Below are positions 36,387 through 45,633 of a stretch of 64,000 nucleotides of DNA, piece by piece. The stretch's first letter is position 1. Each line of letters opens with the position of its first letter. The notes beneath the pieces are model-generated. The model was not told the origin of the DNA. It did no database searches and worked only from the letters and a program-made list of their open reading frames with translations. This DNA comes from CAVPJC01 sp963705155 (GTDB lineage: Bacteria > Chloroflexota > Anaerolineae > Anaerolineales > UBA4823). Position numbers and translations under genes: made by a program. The stretch is taken from NCBI GenBank assembly GCA_963705155.1, contig CAVPJC010000001.1:186001-250000 (forward strand), in the 5' to 3' direction.

Positions 36387-37701
36387 TCACTTTAAGGCCA
36401 GCAGCGCCGACTCCGCGATCTCCAGTGTTCGTTCAATGTCGGCTGGCGAGTGAGAATAACACAGGCACCATGGTTCCCTGGGGTCCTGATCGATTAAAAC
36501 GCCCGCATCCAGAAGCGCCGCCGCAAAACAGCTGTAAAATTCCCGGTCGCTCCTGGCCCATTCGCGCCCATCCTTCACCTGCCCCACACCAAAGCTGATC
36601 GAGAAAATTTCCGGATGCCGGCTGATATGCGCCTGGATGCCGGCCCGCTCGCAGATCGCTTTCAAACCTTCCTGCAGCCTTCCGCCAAGCGCCCGGATGG
36701 TTGTATGCACCGGCTGGGTCTGTAAAATGCCCAGGGTTGCATTCACCGCGGCCGCGCCGATGGCATGCCCGGCATAAGTGCCGCCCTGGGAAACGCCGCA
36801 GCCCAACAGCGCCATTGATCTCCCTTCGCCCTCCATAGGCCGCCACAGGATAGCCGTTTCCAATCGATTTGGCATAGGCTGTCAGGTCGGGCATGACCGC
36901 ATACACCTCCTGCGCGCCTCCCGGCGCAATCCGGAAGCCGGTTTTGATCTCGTCAAAAATCAACACGATCCCGTATTGATCGCATTTTTGACGCAAAAAA
37001 GCCAGAAAGCCCGGATGGGGATCCACCGAACCGTAATTCCCCAGCATGGGTTCGGTGATGATGGCAGCAGTCTGGTGTCCAATACTGGAAAGGGTTTTTT
37101 CCAGGGCTTCCGGGTCGTTAAAGGGAAGCGTGACCACCAGGTTCCGCAGCGCCGCAGGGATACCCGAGCTGGCTGGCATGGGGATTGGGTTGAAACGGCT
37201 TCCATAGGCTTCCGGGGGCGCATACGTGGAATACAAAAGGTAATCCAGCGAGCCATGATACCCCCCCTCAAACTTGACCACCTTCTCCCTGCCGGTGAAA
37301 GCTCTGGCAAGCCGCAGAGAGTGCATTACCGCCTCGGTGCCCGAATTGACAAAACGCACCAGCTCCACCGCCGGGCACATCGCCGCCACTTTTTCCGCCG
37401 CGCAAATCTCGAGCTCGTGCGTCAGGCCCACCGTCACACCGCGGCGCAAGGCCTTGATGACCTCCTCGTCAACTTCATCATACGCATAGCCCAGGATCAC
37501 CGGGCCAAATGCCAGGCGGTAATCGATATAGCGGTTGCCATCCACGTCCCATACATAGGCCCCCCGGGCTTTTTCAATGTAGAGGTTTTTGTTTTCTCCC
37601 CAATACCGCGTATTGGAATTCACCCCCAGCGGCAGAACGTGCGCGGCGCGCTGCTGCAGACCGAGACTGGTTTTCCGGCCGGTGCCCATGGGTTTACCCA
37701 C
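36387..37701 (-). CDS. Class III aminotransferase, glutamate-1-semialdehyde aminomutase-like (one frame change)
   Basis: Starts at ATG 37701. It has a PLP-dependent class III fold: LVRFVNSGTEAVMHSLRLAR for phosphate binding, IFDEIKTGFR for the cofactor-ring Asp, and the PLP lysine in AYAKSIGNGYPVAAYGG. One extra base near 36820 separates this from the rest, which begins MALLGCGVSQGGTYAGHAIG. Corrected length about 437 aa. The spacing and motifs fit GSA aminomutases, but other class III enzymes (for example omega-aminotransferases) look alike. It is downstream of a TIM-barrel gene on the same strand and probably shares its transcript. Confidence 0.85.
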
Positions 37702-37795
37702 CTCCAGCTTACCGACTGCCAGTAAGCGAAAGCGTCATCCTGTTCACTGCCTGTGATACCTCACAAGCGCCGCACTTTACCGCACAAGGCGCAGG

Positions 37796-38524
37796 TTACC
37801 TGGCAACCGCCGCCTGTTCTGCAGACTTGCTTTGCAGCCAGTCCCACACAGCCATCATGTTCTCCCGAAAAGTGCCGGTTGGGATGAATGTTTTCTCAAA
37901 AAAGGCCGTGCCGATCGTGAAACCCCAGGCGCCCGTCTCCCAGACTTCCTGGATTCGCTCGAAGGTGGCAATGCTGCCAGCCGAGACCACCGGCAGATCG
38001 GTGGCTTTGACCACCTCGCGCAGCAGCGCCGGGGCGTCACCCACATAGCGGTAAGTCAGTAGATCCATACCCTGCACACCTTTGGCTTGCAGCCAGCGCG
38101 TGTGGTTGGCAATCTCTTCTATGGAACCATCCAATATGGATGGATGCCCGTACACATGCCCCGGGAATGGATAGTATTTCACCGGCTTGTCGCTCAGGTA
38201 TGCGTTAATCGAGTCAAAAAAGACTGTCCCCATCAGAATGTCAAAACCAGCCTCAACTGCAATCTTTGCTCCGGACAGGCCTTCTTCTTCGGTCAGGCTG
38301 ACAACCTCCAAAAAGGTCGTCTTTCCGGCATCTCGCATGGATTTGACCAGCGCAGCCATCTCGTCTTTTGGCAGGCCCACGTCTTTAAAACCCCAGCACA
38401 CAACCGGAGTATCTTTTAATTCATCAAATAATGTCCGGGCATTTTTTACGGTCTCGTCATTATATGTAAGCATAACGATGAGTTCTGGAACTGGATGTGC
38501 AGGAAGCCTTTTACTCGTATTCAT
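37796..38524 (-). CDS. TIM-barrel protein of unknown function
   Basis: 242 aa with alternating strands and helices that fit an (alpha/beta)8 barrel. There are acid and phosphate-like loops: VCWGFKDVGLP early, FDILMGTVFFDS in the middle, VVSAGSIATFERIQ late (typical of the phosphate-binding part of such barrels), and FTIGTAFFEK at the end. This suggests an aldolase or epimerase acting on a phosphorylated metabolite. I cannot name the family. The aminotransferase gene follows 94 bp downstream. Confidence 0.7.
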   Translation of the reverse strand: MNTSKRLPAHPVPELIVMLTYNDETVKNARTLFDELKDTPVVCWGFKDVGLPKDEMAALVKSMRDAGKTTFLEVVSLTEEEGLSGAKIAVEAGFDILMGTVFFDSINAYLSDKPVKYYPFPGHVYGHPSILDGSIEEIANHTRWLQAKGVQGMDLLTYRYVGDAPALLREVVKATDLPVVSAGSIATFERIQEVWETGAWGFTIGTAFFEKTFIPTGTFRENMMAVWDWLQSKSAEQAAVAR

Positions 38525-38693
38525 AGATTGAACTCCTCAGTCGACGTGACGGTTTGCGATATTCCACAACTCTATTTTACCTCAGCCATCAACAGGAAAC
38601 GCTTTTTGATTGCAGACTATGTCTCTCCCTGTGTAAATCTGAGATATTTTTTGGTATCATCTTTTAAAAATACCGGTAGAAAGGAGCAACGCG

Positions 38694-39899
38694 ATGCCAG
38701 TACTTAAAGATTTCAACCAGTTTGACGGGCTGCACTGGGAAACCGGCAGCGTCCACAATTTCTATGCCTATCGGGGGGTGCGCGCTCCGCACACCGGACG
38801 CCCCTACAGTGAAGCCATGCTGATGGGCATCAGTGGCGGCGCTGTGATGGGATATTTTTCCTTTGCCTACCAGGGCTATGACCCTCAGGCGCGCATCCTC
38901 ACCCGTAACACCTTCAACCCGCTGGATACCCTTTTGGAACGCCTGGGCGTGGTGCAGAATATTATGCAAACGAATTCCCCGTCCACGGGCGTTGCCAACC
39001 TGGTGCACACCCTCGCAGAAGGCCTGCCGGCGATCACCTGGGTTGATCTATTCAGCCTGCCTTACAACAATTTCCCGCAGGACGCCGGTATGTGGGCCAT
39101 GATGCCGGTGGTGGTCTACGGTTACGATGAAGCCGCCAACCGGGTGTGGATTGCCGACCGCGCCCGCCTGCCGTTGGAAATCACCCCCGGCGAGCTGGCT
39201 GCGGCGCGCGGGCGCACCAAGGCCAACCGCTACCGCCTGCTCACCCTGGACCCGCCCATCGCCGATAAACTGCCAGCCGCCATCAAAAAGGGCATCTGGG
39301 ACTGCATCAAGCTCTACACCGAAGCCCCTCCAAAGGGTTCGCGCAACAATTTTGGTTTTGCCGCTTACCGTTGGTGGGCTGACCTGCTGGTGAAGCCGGG
39401 TCTTCGCATGAGCTGGGAACACGAATTCCCACGCGGAGCAAAAATGTTCGCCGGTCTGACCTCGGTGTTTACCGACGTGATGACTTTTGGCAAAGATGGC
39501 AGCGCTGAGCGCGATGTGTATGCCCGCTTCCTGGATGAAGCCAGCCAGGTTTTGGATAGGCCTGCTCTACAACAGGCAGCAGAGTTATTCCGGGCCAGCG
39601 GAAAAGCCTGGAACACGTTGGCAGATGCTCTGCTGCCGGATGAATTCCCGCTGTTGAGTGAAACCCGGCAGCTTATGCTGCGCCGCCACAGGCAGTTCCT
39701 GGATCAGGGCGGCGCGGCCCTGCCGGACATCCGCCAGATCGACCGGCGGTTGCACGAAATCCAAACCGCAGCCGCTGCCGATTTTCCGCTCACCCCTTCC
39801 CAGGTCGGCGACATGCGCCACAACCTGCGCGCCCATGTGATGAAGATCCACGATATTGAAGTTGAAGCCATCGGCGCTCTGCAAAAAGCCATAATCTAA
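38694..39899 (+). CDS. BtrH N-terminal/DUF4872 domain protein
   Basis: 401 aa with AGGAG before the ATG. The first ~170 residues resemble the butirosin BtrH N-terminal domain, a papain-like acyltransferase fold (VHNFYAYRGV, then PVVVYGYDEAANRVWIAD with a tyrosine/aspartate turn). The rest fits DUF4872 with helical segments. BtrH transfers an acyl chain from a carrier protein, but no carrier or NRPS gene is visible here. Transcribed divergently from the TIM-barrel gene. Confidence 0.8.
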   Translation: MPVLKDFNQFDGLHWETGSVHNFYAYRGVRAPHTGRPYSEAMLMGISGGAVMGYFSFAYQGYDPQARILTRNTFNPLDTLLERLGVVQNIMQTNSPSTGVANLVHTLAEGLPAITWVDLFSLPYNNFPQDAGMWAMMPVVVYGYDEAANRVWIADRARLPLEITPGELAAARGRTKANRYRLLTLDPPIADKLPAAIKKGIWDCIKLYTEAPPKGSRNNFGFAAYRWWADLLVKPGLRMSWEHEFPRGAKMFAGLTSVFTDVMTFGKDGSAERDVYARFLDEASQVLDRPALQQAAELFRASGKAWNTLADALLPDEFPLLSETRQLMLRRHRQFLDQGGAALPDIRQIDRRLHEIQTAAAADFPLTPSQVGDMRHNLRAHVMKIHDIEVEAIGALQKAII

Positions 39900-39918
39900 A
39901 TCAGGTTTATTGTGGTGG

Positions 39919-39924
39919 TACAAT
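39919..39924 (+). promoter_or_regulatory. -10 box for a leaderless transcript
   Basis: TACAAT (in GGTGGTACAATCACCGC) ends 6 nt before the ATG at 39931. The predicted start of transcription is at the ATG itself. Confidence 0.5.
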
Positions 39925-39930
39925 CACCGC

Positions 39931-41085
39931 ATGCAAATACCACTAACTACATCCAAATTAGGTTTTCGATTGCTGCTGATTTTTACCATCGCACTGGCAT
40001 TTCAGAGCCTGCCGCTTTCTCTGTTGAAACCAGAGATCATTCTGGCGGCGGAACCTCAAAGACGCATATCCCAGGAAACGTACTGCGGTCTGCCTTTTCA
40101 GCCTGTAGCCACACCGCTGAATGATCTGGGCGTTAACGAATACATCCGCATGGATGGACAGCACACCGGCGTCACCGGCGGGTTGTACCCTGGCGGCAGC
40201 AACCAGCGCCCGGCCGGGCACGAAGCCGCCGGTGTGACCATTGCCAACCAGATCCAGCCGCTGGACACAAACGGGAGTCCCGACCCTGACAACGGTAAAA
40301 TCGTGATGATCTCGGTGGGTATGTCCAATGCCAGCCAGGAGTTCATCGAATTCAAGACCGCCGCCCTGGCGGACCCCGAATTGAACCCGCACGTGGTCAT
40401 CGTCAACGGCGCCCAGCCCATGATGACAGCTCAGTCGTGGCTGGACCCTGACGCAGCCACCTGGCAGCTCGTCAATACCCGCCTCGCCAACAACAACGTC
40501 ACCCCGCAGCAGGTGCAAACTGCCTGGGTCAAACAGACCCGTTTGCTCTATCCCAGCGACCCGACCTCAGGCGATTTCCCTGAGTTTGCCCGGACCCTGC
40601 AGGATAATCTGATCACCATAACTCACAATCTAAAAATAAACTACCCCAACATCAAGATCGTTTATTTATCCAGCCGGACACGTTCTTACACCACCTGGCA
40701 TGGTTTGAACCCCGAGCCAAATGCGTTCGAGACCGGCCTGGCCGTAAAATGGCTGATCGAGAGCCAGATCAATGGCGATGCCGCATTGAATTACAACCCC
40801 GCCAGAGGGCCGGTGGTTGCCCCCTACCTGACCTGGAGCGCGTATTTGTGGGCTGACGGCGAAAACCCCCGCTCCGATGGGTTGGTCTGGCTGCAGCAAG
40901 ATATGGTGGGCGACTGCGTCCACCCTTCTTCCTACGGGGAGCAAAAGGTCGTTGATCTGCTGATGGATTTTTTCAAAGCCAATTCAACCGCTCACTGGTT
41001 ATGGCAGTCTCAACCAGCTGTGACCTATCATCTTTACATCCCCTCCCTCACCCTACAGAATGTGAGTAATCGTCACGGGCGTTGA
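39931..41085 (+). CDS. Secreted SGNH-like hydrolase, paralogue of the 34371-35727 gene
   Basis: 384 aa. It has a signal peptide (residues ~12-35), then a domain that begins CGLPFQPVATPL and carries LYPGGSNQRPAGHE, MISVGMSNASQEF, NGAQPMM and DCVHPSSYGEQKV. These match block by block with the first paralogue, about half of residues identical by eye. It ends after a short tail without the membrane anchor seen in the other copy. Probable secreted ester hydrolase. The frame is intact, which supports the view that the frame change in its paralogue is an error. Confidence 0.75.
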   Translation: MQIPLTTSKLGFRLLLIFTIALAFQSLPLSLLKPEIILAAEPQRRISQETYCGLPFQPVATPLNDLGVNEYIRMDGQHTGVTGGLYPGGSNQRPAGHEAAGVTIANQIQPLDTNGSPDPDNGKIVMISVGMSNASQEFIEFKTAALADPELNPHVVIVNGAQPMMTAQSWLDPDAATWQLVNTRLANNNVTPQQVQTAWVKQTRLLYPSDPTSGDFPEFARTLQDNLITITHNLKINYPNIKIVYLSSRTRSYTTWHGLNPEPNAFETGLAVKWLIESQINGDAALNYNPARGPVVAPYLTWSAYLWADGENPRSDGLVWLQQDMVGDCVHPSSYGEQKVVDLLMDFFKANSTAHWLWQSQPAVTYHLYIPSLTLQNVSNRHGR

Positions 41086-41133
41086 ACCACGGGTAAGCAC
41101 AACCGCCTCCAGGCAGCCGCACCCGCTCGCCTG

Positions 41134-41703
41134 TCAGGATTTTAGCCGCTGGCTAAACTTTTTGCGGAATTTGGCCACTTTGGGCGATATCACAAACTGG
41201 CAGTAGCCCTGCCCGGGGTTGCGCTGAAAATATTCCTGGTGATAATCCTCTGCCGGGTAAAATGCCGGCAGAGGGGCTACCTGGGTCACAATCGGGTTGT
41301 CGAAAACCTGCCCGGCTTCCAGCTCGCCGATCAACTTCCTGGCAGCAGCTTCCTGCGCCTCGCTGTGATAAAAAATTGCCGAGCGGTACTGGGTGCCCAC
41401 ATCAGCCCCCTGGCGGTTCAGCGTTGTGGGATCGTGAATGCTGAAAAACACCTCTAAAATTTCCAGAAAGCTGATCTGCTGCGGGTCAAAGGTCACCTGC
41501 ACCGCCTCGGCATGCCCGGTGAGACCCGAACAGACCTGTTGGTAGGTGGGGCGTTCCATCTCGCCGCCGGTGTAACCGGAGACCACGTCGGTTACACCCT
41601 GCAACTGGTCGTACACGGCCTCCAGGCACCAAAAGCAGCCGCCGGCCAGCGTGGCAGTTTCGAGACCGCCTGCATTTCCCTGAAACGATGCTTGATTATC
41701 CAT
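41134..41703 (-). CDS. msrA: Peptide methionine-S-sulfoxide reductase A
   Basis: 189 aa from ATG 41703, chosen because GGAGG lies 4-8 nt upstream; an in-frame TTG at 41715 is less likely. It has the catalytic motif GGCFWCLE, the MsrA stretch GDTQYRS-like ([10 protein letters not shown]) and the HPxxxxxx-type tail ([20 protein letters not shown]). It repairs oxidised methionine. A TATAAT box on the minus strand lies about 20 nt before the start. Confidence 0.95.
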   Translation of the reverse strand: MDNQASFQGNAGGLETATLAGGCFWCLEAVYDQLQGVTDVVSGYTGGEMERPTYQQVCSGLTGHAEAVQVTFDPQQISFLEILEVFFSIHDPTTLNRQGADVGTQYRSAIFYHSEAQEAAARKLIGELEAGQVFDNPIVTQVAPLPAFYPAEDYHQEYFQRNPGQGYCQFVISPKVAKFRKKFSQRLKS

Positions 41704-41723
41704 AATTACCTCCAAGAACTCCG

Positions 41724-41729
41724 ATTATA
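41724..41729 (-). promoter_or_regulatory. -10 box of msrA
   Basis: ATTATA on the plus strand reads TATAAT on the minus strand. It is placed about 20 nt from the msrA start. Confidence 0.6.
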
Positions 41730-41782
41730 CCGGAAATCCTCCTGCTCAAAAACTTACGCCGGGCCGCTAACTGGAAAACCTG

Positions 41783-41788
41783 TATAAT
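41783..41788 (+). promoter_or_regulatory. -10 box of the P1 peptidase gene
   Basis: TATAAT lies 20 nt before the ATG at 41809, with an AGGAGG between them. It forms a compact divergent promoter region with msrA. Confidence 0.65.
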
Positions 41789-41808
41789 CAATCGAAAAGG
41801 AGGCAGCC

Positions 41809-42885
41809 ATGCACAAACCCCGCGCCCGCGACCTGGGCATCCCTTTCGACGGGCAACCCGGAACGCACAATGCCATCACCGACATCCACGGCGTGGAAGT
41901 GGGCTATTCCACCTTGATCGAGGGCGAAACCATCCGCACCGGGGTAACCATTATTCACCCGCACGGCAAGACCAACCATGACCCGGTTCTCGCGGGCTGG
42001 TTCCCATTAAACGGTAACGGGGAAATGACCGGCTCAGCCTGGGTGGATGAAGGCGGTTTCCTGGAGGGACCCCTGGGCATCACCAATACCCACAGTGTAG
42101 GCGTGGTGCGCGATACGATCATCGACTGGCAGGTTAAGACTGAAGCCCTCTTCCACATGTGGTCATGCCCACTGGTCACCGAAACCGCCGATGGCTGGCT
42201 GAATGACATGAATGGGTTTCATGTTCGCCCGGAGCATGTCTGGACGGCATTGGAAGGCGCTCAAAGCGGCCCGCTGGCCGAGGGTAATGTGGGCGGGGGA
42301 ACCGGCATGATCTGCTATGAATTCAAGGGAGGTACCGGGACGGCCTCCCGCCAGCTGCCCGAAAAGTACGGCGGTTACACAATGGGCGCCCTGGTGCAGG
42401 CTAATTTCGGACGGCGCTTCCAGCTTACGATTGCCGGCGCGCCGGTGGGCCAGCACCTCACCGCCGAGGCGCCCTTCACCCGGGGTGAGCATCCCTTCCA
42501 CGAGCAGGGGTCGCTCATCGTCATCCTGGCTACCGATGCCCCTCTGCTGCCCCACCAGCTCAAGCGCATTGCCCGGCGCGCTTCACTGGGCATGGCGCGC
42601 ACGGGGGGCATGTCGGGCAACGGGTCTGGCGACATTTTCCTGGCTTTTTCAACCGCCAACCCGGGCGCAGCCAGGCCAGCTTCCACACTGGCCAACCTGG
42701 AAGCCCTGACCAATGATCAGATAGACCCGCTCTTCTGGGCAGCCATATACGCCACAGAGGAGGCCATTATCAACACCCTGGTCGCCGCCGAGTCGATGAG
42801 CGGGCGCGCCGGTTTGTCCATCGCTGCCCTCCCGCACGAAGATCTGCGGCAGGTGCTGCGCCTGTACAATCGCCTGGTTATCTGA
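41809..42885 (+). CDS. P1-family aminopeptidase/D-esterase (DmpA-like)
   Basis: 358 aa. The self-cleavage and catalytic site is in SGNGSGDIFLAF, with the nucleophile Ser at residue 273. The VGGGTGMICYEFKGG and NAITDIHGVEVGYS segments are typical of DmpA/BapA. Such proteins mature by cutting before this Ser and then remove N-terminal residues from peptides or hydrolyse D-esters. Strong AGGAGG ribosome site. Confidence 0.9.
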   Translation: MHKPRARDLGIPFDGQPGTHNAITDIHGVEVGYSTLIEGETIRTGVTIIHPHGKTNHDPVLAGWFPLNGNGEMTGSAWVDEGGFLEGPLGITNTHSVGVVRDTIIDWQVKTEALFHMWSCPLVTETADGWLNDMNGFHVRPEHVWTALEGAQSGPLAEGNVGGGTGMICYEFKGGTGTASRQLPEKYGGYTMGALVQANFGRRFQLTIAGAPVGQHLTAEAPFTRGEHPFHEQGSLIVILATDAPLLPHQLKRIARRASLGMARTGGMSGNGSGDIFLAFSTANPGAARPASTLANLEALTNDQIDPLFWAAIYATEEAIINTLVAAESMSGRAGLSIAALPHEDLRQVLRLYNRLVI

Positions 42886-42895
42886 GCTTCCGGCG

Positions 42896-44230
42896 CTATT
42901 CCACCCGCCCGATCTCACCTTCAACAGTCACGCGGTACGTCCGCACCGGATCCTCTGCCGGGCCGCGCAGCACAGCCCCGCTGGTGACATCAAAGACCGA
43001 GTCGTGCCACGGGCATACTACACTCGATCCATCCAGGCTGCCCTCATTCAAAGGCCCCTCCGCGTGCGTGCAGGCATTGTGAAATGCATAGTAAGTACCG
43101 CCGAGGTTGCACACCGCCACATCTTCGTCGTCCACAGAAACCAGGTGGATCTTGCCTGGCGGCACATCGCTGAGCATAAACTCGTTGTCCAGCAAGACAC
43201 GCTTCTCCACGGGTTGCTCCTTTTTCTCTACAACGGTCAGGTCAAACAGCTCTTTTTCCGAGACTGGTAAACGGACATAAACATTCCCGTCGCGCAGCTC
43301 CACCGGGTACATCGCCAGCGCCGTGCTGGGATCTACCAAAAGCTTGCCATTGATGACGCTGTACTGGTAGCCATGCCACGGACAGATCAGGATGTCATCT
43401 TTGAGCGGGCCGGTGCACACCGGACCGCCGCGGTGCAGGCAGCTGTTCCGCAGTGCGTACCAACCGCCTTTATGATGAAACACACCGATGGATAGGTCGC
43501 CAAACTGGATGATCTTGCGTTGGCCATCCGGTAGCTCCTGTTCACGCCCCACCAAAACCTCTTCTTCCTCGGTGGCTGCGTGCATGCCCAGTCCAGATTC
43601 ATAGGTATATACCGCCAGGCTGTGTAATGCTTCATGGTTGACTTCGCCGCGCGGTGCATAGGTGTCGTCATCGCGTTCCACGCCGTAGGCGCGCGCCAGC
43701 ATTTCCAAAATCACCATCATCAGCTTGGTCCAGGCCGACTGGGCGCGCTCTTCCCACTCCGAATCAATATCACTCAGCTCATTGTAGATGGCAGTCCGGA
43801 TGGCATGCGAAACAAAACCAACCTGGCCAATGACATAACGCTCATGGATGAAGATGTTTGGGTCAGCTCCATGGGAGGTGTGCGAGCGCCCCACGTAATC
43901 CACGTAGCGGGCATAAGTGTCATCATAAACACCCTGGGCGGTGCGCCGCCAGAAATTGGTCAGGTGGTGCATGCGCAGCTGCAGGTAATCTTGATCAATG
44001 CTGCCATCTTTACGTAGAAAATATTTGCGCGTGGGGGCATAACGCAGCAATTGGGAATAGAAATCGGCAACAATATTGGGGATATACTTCTCAATGATCA
44101 GGCCCGATTCGTGGATCGCCTGAGCATCTTCAGCGGTGAACCCCACATACTCCGACATGTACTTGAAGTACTGCCCCGAATCCTCGGCGCCTCGTTTGAT
44201 CTTTTCATCCTGGGAAAGCGCTTGAACCAT
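42896..44230 (-). CDS. Protoglobin fused to two Rieske [2Fe-2S] domains
   Basis: 444 aa in three parts. Residues ~20-185 are a protoglobin-like heme domain (VGFTAEDAQAIHES at the start; RSHTSHG, with His117 the likely proximal ligand by position). Residues ~236-320 are a Rieske domain with Cys264-x-His266 and Cys283-x2-His286. Residues ~345-440 are a second, with Cys387-x-His389 and Cys406-x2-His409. All eight cluster ligands are present. This would place one heme and two 2Fe-2S clusters in one chain with no membrane segment, suited to electron transfer or O2/NO chemistry. A GAGGAGG precedes the ATG. The start and frame are intact throughout. Confidence 0.85.
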   Translation of the reverse strand: MVQALSQDEKIKRGAEDSGQYFKYMSEYVGFTAEDAQAIHESGLIIEKYIPNIVADFYSQLLRYAPTRKYFLRKDGSIDQDYLQLRMHHLTNFWRRTAQGVYDDTYARYVDYVGRSHTSHGADPNIFIHERYVIGQVGFVSHAIRTAIYNELSDIDSEWEERAQSAWTKLMMVILEMLARAYGVERDDDTYAPRGEVNHEALHSLAVYTYESGLGMHAATEEEEVLVGREQELPDGQRKIIQFGDLSIGVFHHKGGWYALRNSCLHRGGPVCTGPLKDDILICPWHGYQYSVINGKLLVDPSTALAMYPVELRDGNVYVRLPVSEKELFDLTVVEKKEQPVEKRVLLDNEFMLSDVPPGKIHLVSVDDEDVAVCNLGGTYYAFHNACTHAEGPLNEGSLDGSSVVCPWHDSVFDVTSGAVLRGPAEDPVRTYRVTVEGEIGRVE

Positions 44231-44392
44231 GATTTTTTAACCTCCTCACCTGTCATCATGATGCCAATGATTTAATGCCAACTTGCCCCACGCAGCATTG
44301 ATGGATACGTCAGGGCTAAACCTGATTGAGAGAAATATTTAGAGTATAGTGGTACAATTTCAATTATAACCCGAAATACGGAGGAAATCGAG

Positions 44393-44905
44393 ATGCAGGA
44401 CCTTATCACGCTTTTGAACCAGCTCAAGACCTCTGGCATCACTCCCCGGGTGCAAATCACCCTCCCTGCTCAAAACCCGGATGCCCAGCAAATTATTGCC
44501 CTCAACAACGAACTTAAATCCGCTGGCATCACGCCAGAAGTTCATATCAACGTCCACATGACCCCCGGCGGAGAAATCCCACCTGTGGTAGAGGAAACTC
44601 CCGCCGCGCCCGAGAAAGAAAAGGGCATTCTGGTGCAGATCAAAGTTCCCAAGACAAACATGTTTGAATTCACCCGTAAAGATGCCGCCGGCAAGCCCAT
44701 CATGGAAATTCACGAGCCGCGCATCCAGTTGTTCTCGGGGACCCAGGTCAGCGTATCTGCCACGCACAAAGCCGGCGACAAGGATACTGGAGATGGCGTC
44801 GTCCTGGGCACCGGCGGTTTTCGATTTTATTTTGTGGTGGACTGCCCAACCAACCGCAGCGCCGAAGGCCTGTATCTGCGCCAATCTGACGCCAGTAAAC
44901 TCTAA
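44393..44905 (+). CDS. Hypothetical protein with an internal sequence repeat
   Basis: 170 aa, soluble, with an intact frame and GGAGG ribosome site. Residues 8-22 and 38-52 are similar (L-N-x-L-K-x-x-G-I-T-P-x-V-x-I), which indicates two copies of a small alpha-beta unit. An acidic Pro-rich link (about residues 64-82) joins them to a C-terminal beta-rich part with a Gly-rich turn (TGDGVVLGTGGFRFYF). No family recognised. Confidence 0.7.
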   Translation: MQDLITLLNQLKTSGITPRVQITLPAQNPDAQQIIALNNELKSAGITPEVHINVHMTPGGEIPPVVEETPAAPEKEKGILVQIKVPKTNMFEFTRKDAAGKPIMEIHEPRIQLFSGTQVSVSATHKAGDKDTGDGVVLGTGGFRFYFVVDCPTNRSAEGLYLRQSDASKL

Positions 44906-44941
44906 TCGCAGGCGTCGCCGCGCCGCCCGCTGCCATCACTT

Positions 44942-44976
44942 CATGCCGCCGAAACGCACGGCGGCATGGTTTTCTC
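44942..44976 (+). terminator. Rho-independent terminator
   Basis: A perfect 10-bp stem (CATGCCGCCG with CGGCGGCATG) with a 7-nt loop, followed by GTTTTCT, 36 bp after the repeat-protein gene. Confidence 0.8.
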
Positions 44977-45040
44977 GTTCTGTGGCTTATAATGAACCAA
45001 ATTTGAAGGTTTTTGCCCCGAGCTGCGTTTAATCTATAGA

Positions 45041-45631
45041 ATGACGCATCGCACGTCAAACATCGAACGTTCCGGGCGCACCGCCTCTGCCGGCGACCCG
45101 GCAATGATCGAAGCGCTCATCCAGCAGTACTATGCTTACCTGCATCGCCTGGCTTTTTCCATCCTGGGCGACGATCAGGAAGCAGATGATGCCGCTCAGG
45201 AATCGATTTTGCGCGCCCTGCAAAACCTGGATCGGCTGCAGGCAGAAACCAAAATGAAAAGCTGGTTGTCCATTATTACCGTGAACATTGCCCACGATCT
45301 GCTGCGGCGGCGGGCGGCGCGACAACGCCTGCAAACACTTTTAGGGTGGTCCGGGCTGTTTCCAAACCGCCAGGAGTCGCCTGAAAAAACCGTATTGGAA
45401 ACCGAAACCCGCACCCAGTTGTGGCAGGCTGTCAACGATTTAGATGAGAAGCATCGCTTTCCGGTGATCCTGCGCTTTGTCCATGGCATGGCGGTGAGCG
45501 AGATTGCCCAGGCCCTCGAAGTCAATGAAGGTACGGTTCACTCCCGGCTGCATTACGCCATCCGCAAATTGCAGGCCAGCCTGAGTAGCAGCCTGACGCC
45601 GGCAGCTTTTGATCTGATGGAGAGAGGCTGA
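45041..45631 (+). CDS. ECF-type sigma-70 factor
   Basis: 196 aa. Region 2 contains LIQQYYAYLHRLAFSILGDDQEADDAAQESIL and SWLSIITVNIAHDLLRRR. Region 4 contains LRFVHGMAVSEIAQALEVNEGTVHSRLHYAIRKL. No region 3 is present. The start has no Shine-Dalgarno; a TAATCT or TATAGA box lies directly upstream, so the transcript may be leaderless. The adjacent gene, 2 bp downstream, is the likely anti-sigma. Confidence 0.9.
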   Translation: MTHRTSNIERSGRTASAGDPAMIEALIQQYYAYLHRLAFSILGDDQEADDAAQESILRALQNLDRLQAETKMKSWLSIITVNIAHDLLRRRAARQRLQTLLGWSGLFPNRQESPEKTVLETETRTQLWQAVNDLDEKHRFPVILRFVHGMAVSEIAQALEVNEGTVHSRLHYAIRKLQASLSSSLTPAAFDLMERG

Positions 45632-45633
45632 CC

